NCBI GenBank assembly: GCA_021399445.1
Contig: JAJTUQ010000011.1
Span: 496,001 to 560,000, forward strand
Length of the DNA: 64,000 nt
DNA from: Xylogone sp. PMI_703
Taxonomy: Eukaryota > Ascomycota > Leotiomycetes
Direction of reading: 5' to 3'
The translations under genes and the position numbers were made by a program. This document shows positions 1 to 12,270 of this stretch, piece after piece; position 1 is the first letter of the stretch; every line of letters begins with the position of its first letter. The notes beneath the pieces were generated by a model. The model searched no databases. It saw only the letters and a list, made by a program, of their open reading frames with translations, and had not been told where the DNA came from.

Positions 1-3000
1 GCGACATCTCTCAACTAGGAGTTGGGCTCTTGTGCCTGTCAAGTAAACAGTATCGCTAACGGAAAGAACCCCAGATACACAAAATACAGCATATTCTCCC
101 AGGCTGTGGCCGAGTACAACAGAAGGCTTAATGCCCCAGGATTCCCACAGTCTAGCAAGAGCTATCTCCAAGCACACTATTCCAACTTGTACAACGACTG
201 GAGATAGATTTTGAAAATCCGTTGCACTACCGTCAATTAGCGAAATGAAAAAAGGAAATCCATGAACTGTAGCGATTCTGTCAAATTCAACAATGTTCTC
301 TCTGAAAACAGTTGAATTCTCGTATAGATCTTTGCCTATAGCAGCGTAATGAGATCCTTGCCCAGTGAAGACAAATGCAACTCCAGGTTCTTCTGGCGAG
401 ACTGGGGCTAAGTTTTCAAGCAACTTAGATTTGAGGCTCTTCTGAACTTGGGAGATGTCAGATGCAACAATTGTCATTCGCCAGTTGTGTTATATACGAC
501 GAACAGTAGTTATGTACGCTAAGTTCGCGACAGATATTCCAGGATTTGGTGCTAGATATTCGATCAAACGCTCAGCATTTTTGATCAAGGCAGATTTCGA
601 CTTAGTGGTCACAGCCACAATATGTGTTAAACGAGGATCATTGGTTGTGCAAGCCTGTACTAGGGCCTCCTCTAAAAGCACTCCTGTATTGCCATCTGCA
701 GCACTGAAGTTATTAACGAAAATACACAAAGGCGCACTAGTCCGTTTTCGAAACAGAGTTTTATGGAAAGCAATATGCACATTGCAGTCGCCAAGATCCT
801 TGGGAAAACCTTTGTTGATAATATTCTTGATACCGACGTATGGAAGTATACTGTTTTTGTATAGCATAAGTAAGCACTTTATCAGTGAAGTTACCCCAGA
901 TGCGGCTCCGCCGTGTCCAATATTGGCCTTAACGGCACCTAAGAAAAGAGGACACTCTGGGCCCCTCTTTCGATTGGCAGGAGCGAAAACGTTACTCCAT
1001 CTCAGTGCAATCCCCTGCTTGTGTTCCCGTCCCATGCATTTCAACATAATCAATATCAAGAGGATCCACAGCAGCTTTATCGAGAATACGTCGGTAGAGT
1101 ACTTCTTGTGTGCCGCCATGAGGATGTGTAATTGAAACAGCATCTGCAGAATGATTTGTAGCAGTGCCTAGGATTAAACCAAGTACATTATCTTTGCTAA
1201 AAAAAATCAGCGTTAGCACAATCTCAACTATGAGATAGCAATTAAGTCTGAGGACTGTGATGTGGCTCATTCACTTAACTGAGTCTTAACGGTAACTCCG
1301 TCACTGAGAGATCAGTTGTAGCGGCATTATTGGGTTTAAGGCAGACATTTGAATAATTAAGGATTAGACTTACTCAGCCAAAGCATCATCAAACCTCTTA
1401 ATAATAACTGTGCCAATGCCGTCTGCTCTACAATATCCATCCGCATCGTTATCGAAAGTTGCACAAGGCCCCTTTCTCGAAAGGAATTGTCCTCGGCTGA
1501 GACCCGCGAAAATATCTGGATTGGTCATACAGGACAGTCCACCAACAACTACTGTGTCGCAATCTCCTGACCACAAAGATGTACAAGCTAACTGAATTGC
1601 AGCAACGCTAGAAGAACAAGCCGTATCAATATTGAAGAATGACCCGAAAATCTGAAGTGGTAATTCACTCGTCCCGGCCCAAATGCTCTCACGCCTCCAG
1701 TTATGAAGTACGTGTCAATGTCCTATGCCACGTTGATCTCTCGCCAATCGTCACTTATCTGTCCATAAAAAGTACCTATACGGTCTAACTTAGTCGATGG
1801 AGTCCGATTAGGAACGTATCCAGCCATCTCGAGAGCTTCATATGCAGTTACAAGGCTAATCTTTACATAAGGTCTGTTTGAAAGGACTTCCTGTGGTGAC
1901 ATATTGAAGAATCTTAGATCAAACAGACCTGGATTCTCGATCCAACATCCATACAGTGTATGACTAGTGTTTCTCGATTTTTCTGTAACATCTGTATATG
2001 TTTTTGCATCAAATCGATCGTTCGGAACCTCTCTATGAACATCTAGACCCCTTTCAAGTAATTCCCATAACTCCTTATGGTTTGTAGCGCCTGGGAATCT
2101 TCCTGCCATACCAACAATAGCGAGTTTACTAGGATTAGAAAATTTGTTGTTAATAAACAAAGCAGAACTCTTCTCTTCTGAAGGTATAAGTTGAATTAGA
2201 ACAATATCGAGCTCAGATTCATCTTTGAGCATGGTTGCTAAGCTTCTAGCAGCATGGATGGGACCTATTAGAAGTGAACACCCGTTTCTCGATACATTAA
2301 GGAGAACTTCAAACCAAATGGAGTCACAGGACATCTTCGGCCTCCATGCTCACGTGCCTTAAGAACACAACCATGAAGAATTTTCTGAAATTGAAGTCGC
2401 TCAGTCAAGATATCTTGTACAATAGCTTGAATAAGCAAATGCATGTTCTGTTCAGAGTACCAAGTGCCAGTTGCATAAGACATCACAGGAAATCTAGGTT
2501 TAGAATTTACGAGAAATCTGTGAACTCGCACATCTATGAGACGTAGGATTTTTACAATGTCCACGCCAGAGTAAAGGTAGTGCAGCGTGATAGGGCCCAT
2601 GGATAGAATAGGAGTTGGGATTACGTTGAAGACGCCGGAGCTGAATAGCAATTTCAAAGTAATAGGTAGGTCCACTAATAGTGATGCTACTCGACAGGAC
2701 AGCAGCTTATATATGCTCTATTGGCCAGTGAAATCTCTGCTAAATGTCATTAAAATGCAAATAATGAATACTCGCTAACTAACTTTCTCTTTATGAAAGT
2801 CGTTAAGGATTAAGGTTGCTGTGTCTTCTGTGATACCTGGTAAATCATACGTCTAGCTATCCTATGATCTTGCATCTTTGTAGATGTGACCTGCCATTGC
2901 TGCAACGTAAAAGCCAGTCCGAAATGCGATTAGTACGATTTCAACAGCGACTGACACCAGCTCAGATAAAGATCCGGAGGAAGCGATAGCAGCAGCCGCG

Positions 3001-3422
3001 AAGAGGCCAGTACTCGCACCAATGATACAGGCCTCAGATAGTCTCGTTGAATCATATTGAAATTTGTCAGTATGCCTTATAGCTAAAGTTAGTATATGTT
3101 GTCCATTTGAATTTTATGGTTGCACTGACTCGATATAATGTGCCAGTTGAGCAATACACAGCAAAGCATTGTCTATAGCAGAATTCCTGGAATCCGTGAC
3201 ATAGTACTTTTCATTGAGGTCATTGATTGTCGAGAATGGTAATATTGTCTGATGTTGGATAGCTGATAGCTGATTCACCTCTATTTTAAGCACGGATTCA
3301 ACTTGGTGCAGGAATGATCGTGTCAACACGCTAAGATTTCCACGACGGTAAAACTCTGCCAAGAACTCATATGTGTCCTGTGAATAATCTCCAAAATAGA
3401 GGAACCAGATATTGTCTAACAT
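1..3422 (-). pseudogene. Non-reducing polyketide synthase (SAT-KS-MAT part), decayed, truncated by window edge
   Basis: Reading leftward, the pieces are a starter-unit ACP transacylase (SAT) domain (about 3422-2300), a ketosynthase (about 2230-850) and the start of a malonyl-CoA transacylase (about 500-1). This is the order of fungal non-reducing PKSs, which make aromatic polyketides and pigments. Seen directly: KS active site DTACSSS (Cys codon 1616-1618), KS motifs [10 protein letters not shown] and KANIGHG, and MAT motif GHSLGEY near 100-120. The start was chosen at 3422 because FGDYSQDTYEFL follows shortly after. A 177-nt intron (1197-1373, GTAAGT donor, TTTAG acceptor) fits well, and another lies near 3083-3113. 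Damage: in-frame TAG at 1723-1725 where the family usually has Gln, and frameshifts near 1645, near 1000 and at the SAT/KS linker (about 2300). The SAT site reads GASTG instead of GxCxG. ACP and releasing domains would lie left of the window. It resembles pigment-type NR-PKSs; the product is unknown. Confidence 0.9.
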
Positions 3423-4479
3423 ATTTAAGACTATCGAAAATAATTCTGTTAAAGCAAGATGGATGGGTACTCCCACGGAAGTGCCTTTAATATTATATCA
3501 TAATAGCGGTCTTTGCTTTAGATGGAGTATACGGATAAGTTTACCACCAACGCATGCGTGATCCGCACAGATATACATTGGGATGATCTGAATGAAATAT
3601 CTTCCAATATCATATGTCTTTCATGATGATAACTTGTCACTCTATCGTGTCCGCTCCCAAGACCTCCATCCCGTCGGTCACCGAGTTGTACACCGGAACA
3701 ACCTCGGATAGTGGATCAAGTTTTAAAGTTCATAATTTGGGAAAGGCTCATCAAATCAGCTTGAAATAGACCACGTAAGGTGAAACGCTCCATATTTGGT
3801 GCCATGAACGGAGTCGAACAATATTGACAAGACATTATCGAAATGTCGTCTCTGACTCCCCAATTCGGTAAGGGATGGATATTTTTCGCCATTAACTTAT
3901 CCACAATCTGTTTAGATAAACAAAGTAATTACCCTATTCGGATCTCCGAGATAGAGTTCTAGAACCATCATAAACTAAGCTCGTACAGCTGCAGAGTGGA
4001 AGCACATGGTTTCAATCATTCCTCTATGGTATCTTCAGCACAAAACGGCTGTGTGATGAACCGACTTACCCGTTATGGAGGCGCACATGAATGTTTGCTA
4101 TACGTACCCTCACACCTACAAAGGCTACTGTTATGAGACTGGTCTGCCAGATCTTCTCGTAATGTCTTTACCATATGTTTACATTCCGAAGCCTGCCAAG
4201 TAGTCTCAGTGCCATGCTTTAAGCATGATAAGCTTTAGTCACTTCGAACCTCGGGTTGAGTGTTTGGCCGAAATAACATGTGATGCTTCAAAATGTATTC
4301 CGGTGTGGTTCCGATGGAGCATCATTACACGTGTAAACTTGTCTTTCTACTGCTAAAACATGTAATCAAGTTGACGAGCTGTATTCGTTAAGTCCTCCGT
4401 GAGCGATTTCCATGCCCTATCACGGGGCTAAAGAAAGATCAAATCCTCCACTCATCCAAACTCTAGCGAAAGTTTTGGC
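3423..4479. other. Intergenic, no gene recognised
   Basis: Upstream region of the dead PKS. Only short open frames are present, including a 62-codon minus frame at 3716-3904 with no recognisable motif. No repeat or RNA gene was seen. Confidence 0.5.
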
Positions 4480-4665
4480 ATTCTTTGTTGACGAGGTCAT
4501 TTCTTCGAGCAGTGTCCTAAGTTACAGATGACCCTACCGCACCAGACAAGCTTAATGTTCACAACCCTGCTACAAGAGAAACGATCACAACTGTCTAAGG
4601 CGGTAGTGTTGCAGACATCCAAAAAGCTGTCAAGATTTCAAACGAGGCATTTCACAAAACCTGAA
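4480..4665 (+). pseudogene. Aldehyde dehydrogenase N-terminal relic
   Basis: Translation around 4480-4520 gives FFVDEVISSSS and, one frame over, 4521-4665 gives LNVHNPATRETITTV, a stop, then ADIQKAVKISNEAFHKT. This spacing (FVDGEF..., NPAT-E-I--V, then D---AV--A--AF) is the N-terminal signature of the NAD(P)-dependent aldehyde dehydrogenase superfamily. One frameshift (near 4520) and in-frame TAA and TGA codons are present, and nothing of the catalytic Cys/Glu region is seen downstream, so this is a scrap and not a gene. It may be a remnant of an enzyme once encoded in the neighbouring PKS/oxidase cluster (inference). Confidence 0.5.
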
Positions 4666-5779
4666 GATAGAACCCCCCTTAGGAAACGTCACAACTACTG
4701 CACCGGACGGTGAATCTTCTCAATGAGTATTTCGGTAAGCTTCGCAAGCTACTATTAAAGGAGGACGGGAAGCCAGTCTCCCAAGCACGGGAGGGGGACA
4801 TCCTTTTCCTAATAGGCATCTTTCAACTATTATGCATCTCTCATCGGCAAGCTGCTTCCCAAACGTACGACCGAGAAAAGCGCACATGCTCTCTTAGTTT
4901 GTAAACCATAAGATGTAATTGTTGGCATTATACCATTAAATTGGCTTCCGATTCACGTAAGAGGTTAAATTTGCAACCGCTTTAATGGCGTGGAATACAA
5001 TGATAATCAAACTTGACGAATAAGTACTCTTTCCTCCAACTATAGATATAGATATTAGTGAGGTCAGTTTCTGACACACTTTTACGGGCTGTGCGATCTT
5101 TTGCCTGGAATATGGGAATGCGGGTTGAAAAACTGGAATACGACAAAGCTAATACTCTAGGTTTCTTGAATTGCCCTCAAAAACTCCTTTTAAGCTTTTG
5201 TTGGTGGACCTTGCAAATTTAGGAATTGGAGACCTTAAATCAAGGCATTACCACAATTTCACCACTAGTCCTAGGACAGTCATTGCAGTTTAGTTACTCC
5301 TTTCTACTTGTATTTCATTGAATTTCGTGTGATGAGTATGGCTAATATGAGAATCAATGGAACATAATTACTTCGCCAACGGAGTCATTTATGAGCGTAG
5401 CTGCGAGGTATGCTAAAGGAGTGTATTGAGTGAGTCAGTTCAAATAGTAATCAAGCGACCAGTAACAGTAAAAGTTTCCTCCTATAATTTACCGTCCGCC
5501 AATAGACTTAGCTATCATAGCCATGACGCTTCATCAAGTAGAAAACTCCCGAGATGTATATCCTCAAGCAATATTTTGAAAGGGTAAGAGGTCCTGTACA
5601 CCACCCTCCCGTGATTCACACTTCTCATAGGCAGGTCTTCTCTTCCCAAATCGAATTGAAACCAAGGAAGGGTAAGCTATGCAAGCCCATTTATTTCTTT
5701 CGCCGTATGCTGCGTCTTCGTTGATAAATCGCCCTAGCAAACAGTCAATTTAGCCCGAAATTGTATCACTAGGAAGAGT
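4666..5779. other. Intergenic, no gene recognised
   Basis: AT-rich sequence between the dehydrogenase scrap and the 3' end of the multicopper oxidase. A 64-codon plus frame (4710-4904) shows no family features. No repeats were noticed. Confidence 0.5.
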
Positions 5780-7557
5780 TTACCCATTATTTGGATATAG
5801 GGGAGTAGTATTTGCACCAGTTAGGTCAGTCAAGTTGGCTGTGTTGCCGGCAGCGTTGCCTGCGGTAGGGATATGTTGTATTGCACAGGCTGCAAGAGAA
5901 TCCTGGGGAATTGATAATCCACTAAGCTCATCTGGAGCTTCGATAATGGTTGCCACAAGCCCCATAATAACGTGCCATTCCATATGGCAATGGAACAGCC
6001 AGACACCAGGATTATCCGCCCGAAATCGAATAACGCCATAGCTATTAGCATTTACTGTCAACACGTCACGCCGCATAGGTATTTGTGGGAAGTTTCTAGT
6101 ACCACCATCATAAGTACCCTTTTCGGATGATGGCCTTTCGCATACCTGGAATTGATGACCATGAAGGTGAAAAGGATGGATTGCATCGTTGAGATTATTC
6201 ACCACAATTTGGACGATATCACCTTTTTCCACCACAAATGGATTGACAGCTCCATAGATCACCGGATTCACGGTTTCTGACCCCGCCGAAAATGCTGTGA
6301 AGAGTGATGGCACTTTCTGCGTAATATACGTTATGTTATTGAAATATGCCCTTACCCTAGTCAATCAAAGGGTAGTGTACAGCATTGGGATCTTCCTACC
6401 TCGGTATTCCTTGATCATCGAATCCAAAATTAAAATCCAGAGTGATTGATTTATCTGGGGTTCCCAAAAGGGGCTGGTTATCTAGCGCTTCAAAAGTAGC
6501 ATCATTGACGGGATTCCATTTTTGTACTACGTAAGGACTAGGCTGAGGCTTCTTGTCATCGTAAATGATAGACCCTGTGATATTAAGAGGATAGACCGGT
6601 GCTGCATCATTGGCAAAGTCTCTGTTGACATCTAGTGAAGCTAGAAAAGCATAATTTCTTCTAGTTGTTGGTTGAGCATTAAGAAGGAATGTATAACGCT
6701 GCGCTGGAGCCACTCGAATTTGATAAGCATCATGCTTTTGGATATAAGTACCGTCAACTTCTATTACTCTCATCGTGTGTGAATCAAATTGGAGTAAAGT
6801 AGATGCAAACGCCGCCATGCTGATAACTCTGATTTTGTATGTTTTTCCCGGTACGAAATTAAATTGAACCTGAGGGGCGTCATTCAGCAGTATTGCATCC
6901 GGAAAGGGTGGAAGAAATTGGGTATTAGTTACAGACAATAGACTTTGTATCAAGACAGGAACTTGCTCATGATACCAATCTGAAACGGTTAGTAAGAGCT
7001 CTTCGTCAAACTGGTCCTTATATGGATCATTAGGATCATGGACAATGAGAGGACCTGAAAATGTCAATCAATTAATCTCTTATAATCTCAGGATCCACAA
7101 TGCAGATATACCCCTTAGACCATCCGGATATTGGCCCATGTCATGAGAGTGATACCAATAAGAACCCGGCCTATCAATCTAGACAACATCAGTAATTTTT
7201 TGTTGGTGGCCTGGGAATTTCAACTACATTGAACTTGTAGGTATAGTTTGACCCCGGTGGAATAGGACATTGTGTGACACCAGAGGGGCCGTCCATGACT
7301 TGGGTTCCTCTCTGGTCAAGGCCATGGAAATGGAGTGATGTAGACTCGTTTCCGAGATTATTGGTCACATGTACCACTACAGTGTCTCCCACACTGGCCT
7401 CGATCGGCGGGCACGGCCATTGACCATTGATTCCAATTACTTGTCGTGAGAAACCATCTGGTGCCACGGTTACCCAGTCGATACTCCAGTTGTAAGTGAC
7501 TGCGGTAGCACAAGAGTATGATGTGATGCAAACGAGAGCTACCGTTAATTTGAGCAT
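5780..7557 (-). CDS. Secreted multicopper oxidase (laccase / Fet3-like)
   Basis: Four exons join in frame to 540 residues: 7557-7228, 7178-7112, 7054-6400 and 6350-5780. The introns (about 50-57 nt) have GTAGTT, GTATAT and GTAGGA donors. An N-terminal hydrophobic signal ([19 protein letters not shown]) predicts secretion. All four copper-binding motifs are intact: LHFHG and WYHSHD in cupredoxin domain 1, and HPFHLHGH and [12 protein letters not shown] in domain 3, with Leu at the axial T1 position. The FNNITY...KVPSLFT stretch and the SDWYH element resemble the Fet3 ferroxidase branch, but no C-terminal membrane anchor is seen, so a soluble laccase-like oxidase fits better. A GTAAAC donor overlaps the stop, so a short alternative C-terminal exon is possible. 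It lies 2.4 kb from the dead PKS; such oxidases often polymerise or couple aromatic polyketides (family knowledge). Confidence 0.92.
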
Positions 7558-10500
7558 GTTGATGTGTTAAACAACAGGGAATGAGTTATAGACACGAGTG
7601 AACGATGGTAATCTGGAATAAGCTGGGTTCTCGTTGCTTTAAGTGAGCTCATGTGTAGGCTACTGTATTAAAATACATCCTTCCCACACGTTCTTCGGCT
7701 GCCAGTTAGATTCATTTCCTAGAACATTTGATCACACTCATATTGTTGGTTGAGGATCGACATGACTGTTGGGTCTAGGTTCGTTCTCGGGGCAGGGGGC
7801 AACTCTATATTAGCTGCAGGTATCCAATAGTGCCACGCTTAGACATATATGTGGTAGCATGCCCTGAACGTCTCTTTATGCAGGTACCAGGAACCGGTGT
7901 GACAGATGTCTTGTCATCCGATGCTCGAAATCTCCCGCATCGTAGCACCATCCCGGTACCCTGACCAAGTCTCCGACAGAGCGGGAGTGAAAACTTGAGT
8001 CTAGTTTTGATAATTAGTGAAAGCAGGTAATAGTCCTTTGTGATAAATAATTTAATCTGTAATACATACCTCCGTACCACTTAGTTTATCACAGCTATTG
8101 TAATTTTATACAAAAGCGAATCATATCAACCTCTCTTTGAAATTTGAGTAATCCGTCATAACCAGAAATCCATGCCGTTAGCCCTTAAAATTTGAAAATG
8201 TTATGTCTTATTAAAAGCAACTAGGGGGTTATAAAGTTGAGATATTTTAGAGCCGTCAAATGTCTGCCGCATCAGTAAATAGATGAGGTTGAATTGCAGA
8301 ATGCAATTCTCGGTGATGCAATCTTGGCGCTGCAGGTCTCGGTGCTCTAAATATTATCCTGCAGACATCGGATGTTCTTATACGCGCCGTGAATTCTCAT
8401 CCGCATCTTGTGATCGGGATGGGCTGACTGGCGGGGCATGACTACCCCTCGAACCGCGGAGGCCTTCAAATAAGTAGTTACAGGCTGAAGGAATAATTCT
8501 AGTTAGAAGAAAACTCTTGCAGCCCTTCTTCCGATCCGGTCTTTTCATATGCTAATGCTTAGAAATCAATAACTCAAGGGTAGCCAACCTGGACGACCTC
8601 TATTTGGTTAGGCCCGTTCTTTAGGAAATGTTACAGCGGCTCAGGACGAGTCGTATCGGCTTTGGCTCAATTGAACGTTTTGCGTGCACTACAACGGACA
8701 GTCTAGACCTCAGTAAGAGAAGATCTTTCTGCGTGGCAAATTTCGGTTATGGAATTTGTACATATGTACTCGATTCTATTGCTGTGCTATAGATAAAGCT
8801 TGTCACCATCCCTGCTCTCAATCCAATACCAAAGCCAATACAACCAAAACCAAAATCAAAAATACCGGGCCAGCTAGAAAAAAGATAAGACCGTCAATTT
8901 CTTAATTAGCACCCTTCTTTTTTTTAACTTTACAGTAACAGAGGTACTACAGCACCGATGCTGCGTTTGTCGTTCACCATTTGCTACAGGATTTGCTATG
9001 GAATTTATTGTTCGCTGTCAATAGAGGAAGAGTTCAATAAAAAGTAGAGCTAAATAAAGATAAAAAAGAGGTGAACTCTTCCATTGAAGGGTAAGCTTGA
9101 GTTCTCAATCTCAATCTTATTGATACTTTTGGGCCCTGGCTCAAAAGAATATATGTAACGTTGAAATAAATCCATGGATAATAGGAACTACTTCAGTAGA
9201 AGATTATGTATATATATGTGTAGATACTTATAACTGCGGTTTTAGGAAGATATCAAATTAAAATTGCTATAAGCAGCCGCGTACTTTCTTGATCTTTTTC
9301 ATCTAAATGACGATTTGCTGTCCACCGATGAGGCGGGCGAGCAATGTGATAAATTTCTGAGAGCTGGATACAGTATACTACTTCTGAAGCATTTGGCCGA
9401 ACGTCTGGTAAATAACCGTCTCTCACTCAAAGTTTCTGGTTTTGAAAATCCTGATAAGACCAGCGAATTGCAAATAACCTCACATGTTGGAATTCTATCA
9501 ATTTACAGATACATGGCGAGGGGCTTCTCAATGGCTTGCGAACAAGGATTCTTATTCAATACTACGCTCAAGTTTTATGGCAGTGTGCTTAAGAGGTTGC
9601 TTAAAGCGAGAAATTAGCCTGTACAGTATCTTAGATAAATGTGATATGAGCGCACCCGTTAGCTCTTATCCTGCGATCTATTTTGGCGCTGATACTATCG
9701 TGGTGTCGTGTCTGTGTTAATCTAAAAGGGATCGAACGCTGGAGATCACTGTGGGACACGCTTAGGGAGGCTCAGAACAACTGAACTTTCATGGATGTCC
9801 CCAAGACCCTTATCTACCCTCCTTTCAGGCCCCACACCACTTTACCCGACGTCCTTCCGTATCCAGGCTCACTATCAACCGCCGGGAACTTGTTGTCATG
9901 CATGCAGGCAAGCTGGTATTACCGGTCTGTCGTCTAGTCATTGAAGAATTAATCCCTGGTGGACTGCGGGTTTCTGCTCTACCCTATCAGCATTCCTTTC
10001 CCCAGGTGTCCGTCGCTGGCGCTTGGCTACGAGTGGTGGTCATCCAAAGCGGACATCCACGCGGAGGCACACATTTGTATTTTGTAAATTGGCTAAGAGC
10101 CTTACCGTACTGTGCGGACGAGAAGCCACGATCTCGATCGCCGAGATCGTGGCTGAAAACTCATACTCTCACTCGCATTCACCCCTCACTCGTGCGTCTG
10201 GCACTAAACAATCTGCGCGGTGCTCTTTTGATGCAGTACTTTTGTGTTGTTAACCAGTGGGGGTTTTTCCATATGGCTCGCCGCGCATATCTGCACATAT
10301 GGTATTGGGGCCTACAGTAGTGGAGAACATCTGGAAGTCTGCCATGGTGAAACCTGACGGGGAAACAGACCCTGAGACCGCCTATCCGATCCACACCCGA
10401 CCATGCAGACTCAGTTCGGACCGACTACTTACTCGGATTCTTGCCCGCGAGCCACGCACCATCGCAACCATTGCCAAGTGAGGAAAGCTAGTTCGGTGAG

Positions 10501-10867
10501 GCGCTACGCAATGTTAGTCCCATTCGGGAAGAGGATGAAGTGAGGTTGGCTGCCCACAAAAACGGAGACGGGGAAGTCGACGCAAACGCCAGGAGGCGTT
10601 GAACCCTGGGGCCGGAGTTGTGGTCAGTTCATCCAGGGGAGCGTGCAGGATACTGTACATCACATCACATTGCATTGCATTGCGTTACTATTCACAGAGG
10701 TTGCTTTCAAAAGTCTTTGCTAGCGTGACGCTAAAAATGCCACAATTTGTACCCTCTGTCGATCGAGGAAGCGTTCTCTATGTGTTTCTAGTTTAACGAG
10801 AATGGGTATGCTTAATAAAATTAAGCGAAATAGCGCAACCACATCGGGATACAAGGATTTATTAGTC
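7558..10867. other. Gene-poor intergenic region
   Basis: About 3.3 kb with no recognised gene. Frames of 100 codons (9315-9617, plus) and 140 codons (9898-10320, plus) show no family motif and no clear splice structure, so I do not call them. The region holds one strong hairpin (10124-10154) and a short ACATC/TTGCA simple-sequence run near 10660-10685. Confidence 0.5.
10124..10154. repeat. Perfect 13-bp hairpin
   Basis: AGCCACGATCTCG is followed by a 5-nt loop (ATCGC) and its exact reverse complement. The GC-rich stem stands out. No transcription unit or poly-U tract follows, so it is listed as an inverted repeat only. Confidence 0.7.
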
Positions 10868-12089
10868 AACCGGACAGTTCGGACAACCGGACACCTTACG
10901 TAGTAGAGTAAACACTACTTTACAATACACTGTAAACAATATTATACACTACAAAATAAGCAATATGGCACCGCAAAACGCCCAACCAACCTCAGAAGAC
11001 GAAATCCCACTCCTCCAATGCATTGAATTGGTTTACAATGCTTGGAAAACTACAAAAGGGGCAATCTCTTGCCGGAAAGCTGCACGTATATACGGTGTGC
11101 CTAAATCTACTCTTGCTGACCGAATCCATCGTAGCAAACCTCTGAAAGAAGAGAATGAACGACGTCAAAGGCTTACTCCCGCTGAAGAAGAACAAATGTG
11201 CAATTGGGTACTACAATTGGAGAGTTGGGGATGGCCACCAAGGATTGATCAACTACGACATATGGCAATAGAGCTATTGGTACATAAAGGCGACCATAAC
11301 GATCTTGGAGCTAGTTGGGTTCAGTATTTCCTTTCTAGACATGAGAATCTTAAATCTAGATTTATTGCTCCTCGAGACAGCCAACGTGTTTTAGCTTAAA
11401 ACCCAGAGATTTTGAGTGGTTGGTTTACTCTCTTTTCTACAACAAAAGAGAAATATAAAGTAGCTCAAAAGGACATCTACAATATGCACGAAAAGGGGTG
11501 TATGATGGGGGTTATTGGCAAATTCAGAGTTATTGTCTCCAAATATGAGAAAAACGCTTTTATGATTTAAGATGGAATCGGGAGTGGGTCTCCTTAGATT
11601 GAGTGTATCTCAATGGAAGGAAAGCTACTCAAACCATGGGTTATATTCAAAGCCAAAATACACCAAAAAGCATGGCTTGAAGCTATGAAGGAAGGGCAAG
11701 GCCATATTGCCATATCAGAGAATGGGTGGACCGATATCGAGCTAGGTTTGGGGTGGTTGAAAAAGTGTTTTGAGCCAGAAACACGTCGGGAAGATGACCC
11801 AAAAGCGTGGCGTATGCTGATATTTGATGGCCATTGTTCACATATCACTACAAAAGCAATTAAATTCTGTGTTACTCATAGAATTATATTGTTGTGTTTA
11901 CCTCCGCATGCTACGCATATTTTGCAACCTTTAGACGTTGGTATATTTGGGCCATTAGCACAAGGCTACAGAAGTGGAGTTCATCAACAGTGTCAATATG
12001 GAGCTACATATTCAATTGACAAAGTGGATTTTTTAGATATTTACCAAAAAGCACGTATTCAAGCTATTACAGCTCATAATATTGAGTAG
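10868..12089 (+). mobile_element. Pogo/Fot1-type DNA transposon copy 1, truncated
   Basis: The sequence left of the transposase frame carries CCGGACA motifs (CAACCGGACAGTTCGG then ACAACCGGACACC, 10868-10900) that look like a terminal repeat. The 3' part of the element is missing: the transposase stops abruptly after AHNIE, exactly where a different repeat with GGACC/CCGAAAA motifs begins. The copy is therefore 3'-truncated by another insertion or a recombination event. Confidence 0.6.
10965..12089 (+). pseudogene. Pogo/Fot1 (DDE_1) transposase, dead
   Basis: The N-terminal 144 codons contain a Psq-type helix-turn-helix (AARIYGVPKSTLADRI) and a CENP-B-like DNA-binding region. The DDE domain follows in the same frame after a TAA (11397-11399) standing where a Gln codon is expected (AxNPEILSGW). 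Further damage: a second TAA about 11567, a small deletion and an insertion between 11570 and 11605 that shift and restore the frame, and His for the first catalytic Asp (YNMHEKG where YNxDEKG is usual). The second catalytic block (IFDGHCSH) and third (LQPLDVG) are intact. The two Gln-to-stop changes are C-to-T transitions at CpA, the type produced by repeat-induced point mutation (RIP). It cannot encode an active transposase. Confidence 0.88.
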
Positions 12090-12270
12090 ACTGGCCGGAC
12101 CAGACCGAAAAAGTTACGGTCCAGCCCGGACAGGACCGAAAATTAGCGTAACAGTCTCAAATGTTGAGACCGTAAACCGTTTGAAACGGTCTCGTCTAGA
12201 CCAAACCATATAAAATACGGTTCGGTCTCAAATGTTAAGACCAAAAACCGTTTGAAATCAAGTACCTTTG
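12090..12270. repeat. Terminal fragment of an unrelated transposon
   Basis: Starting directly at the broken end of the pogo transposase, the sequence has repeated sub-terminal motifs: GGACCAGACCGAAAA, GGACAGGACCGAAAA, and palindromic CTCAAATGTTGAGACCG and ACCGTTTGAAACGGT. Clustered short direct and inverted motifs of this kind are typical of hAT-like transposon ends. No transposase of this element is visible nearby; the family assignment is a guess. Confidence 0.45.

Noticed and set aside
455..1135. Plus-strand frame of 226 codons
   Set aside because: It is the antisense shadow of the polyketide synthase ketosynthase region, whose motifs are on the minus strand.
9722..9770. Possible tRNA-like segment (GGGATCGAACGCTGG)
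   Set aside because: The T-loop-like word has no matching acceptor stem, D-arm or anticodon arm that I could fold.
9898..10320. Plus-strand frame of 140 codons
   Set aside because: No family motif, no splice context and composition not clearly protein-like; kept as intergenic.
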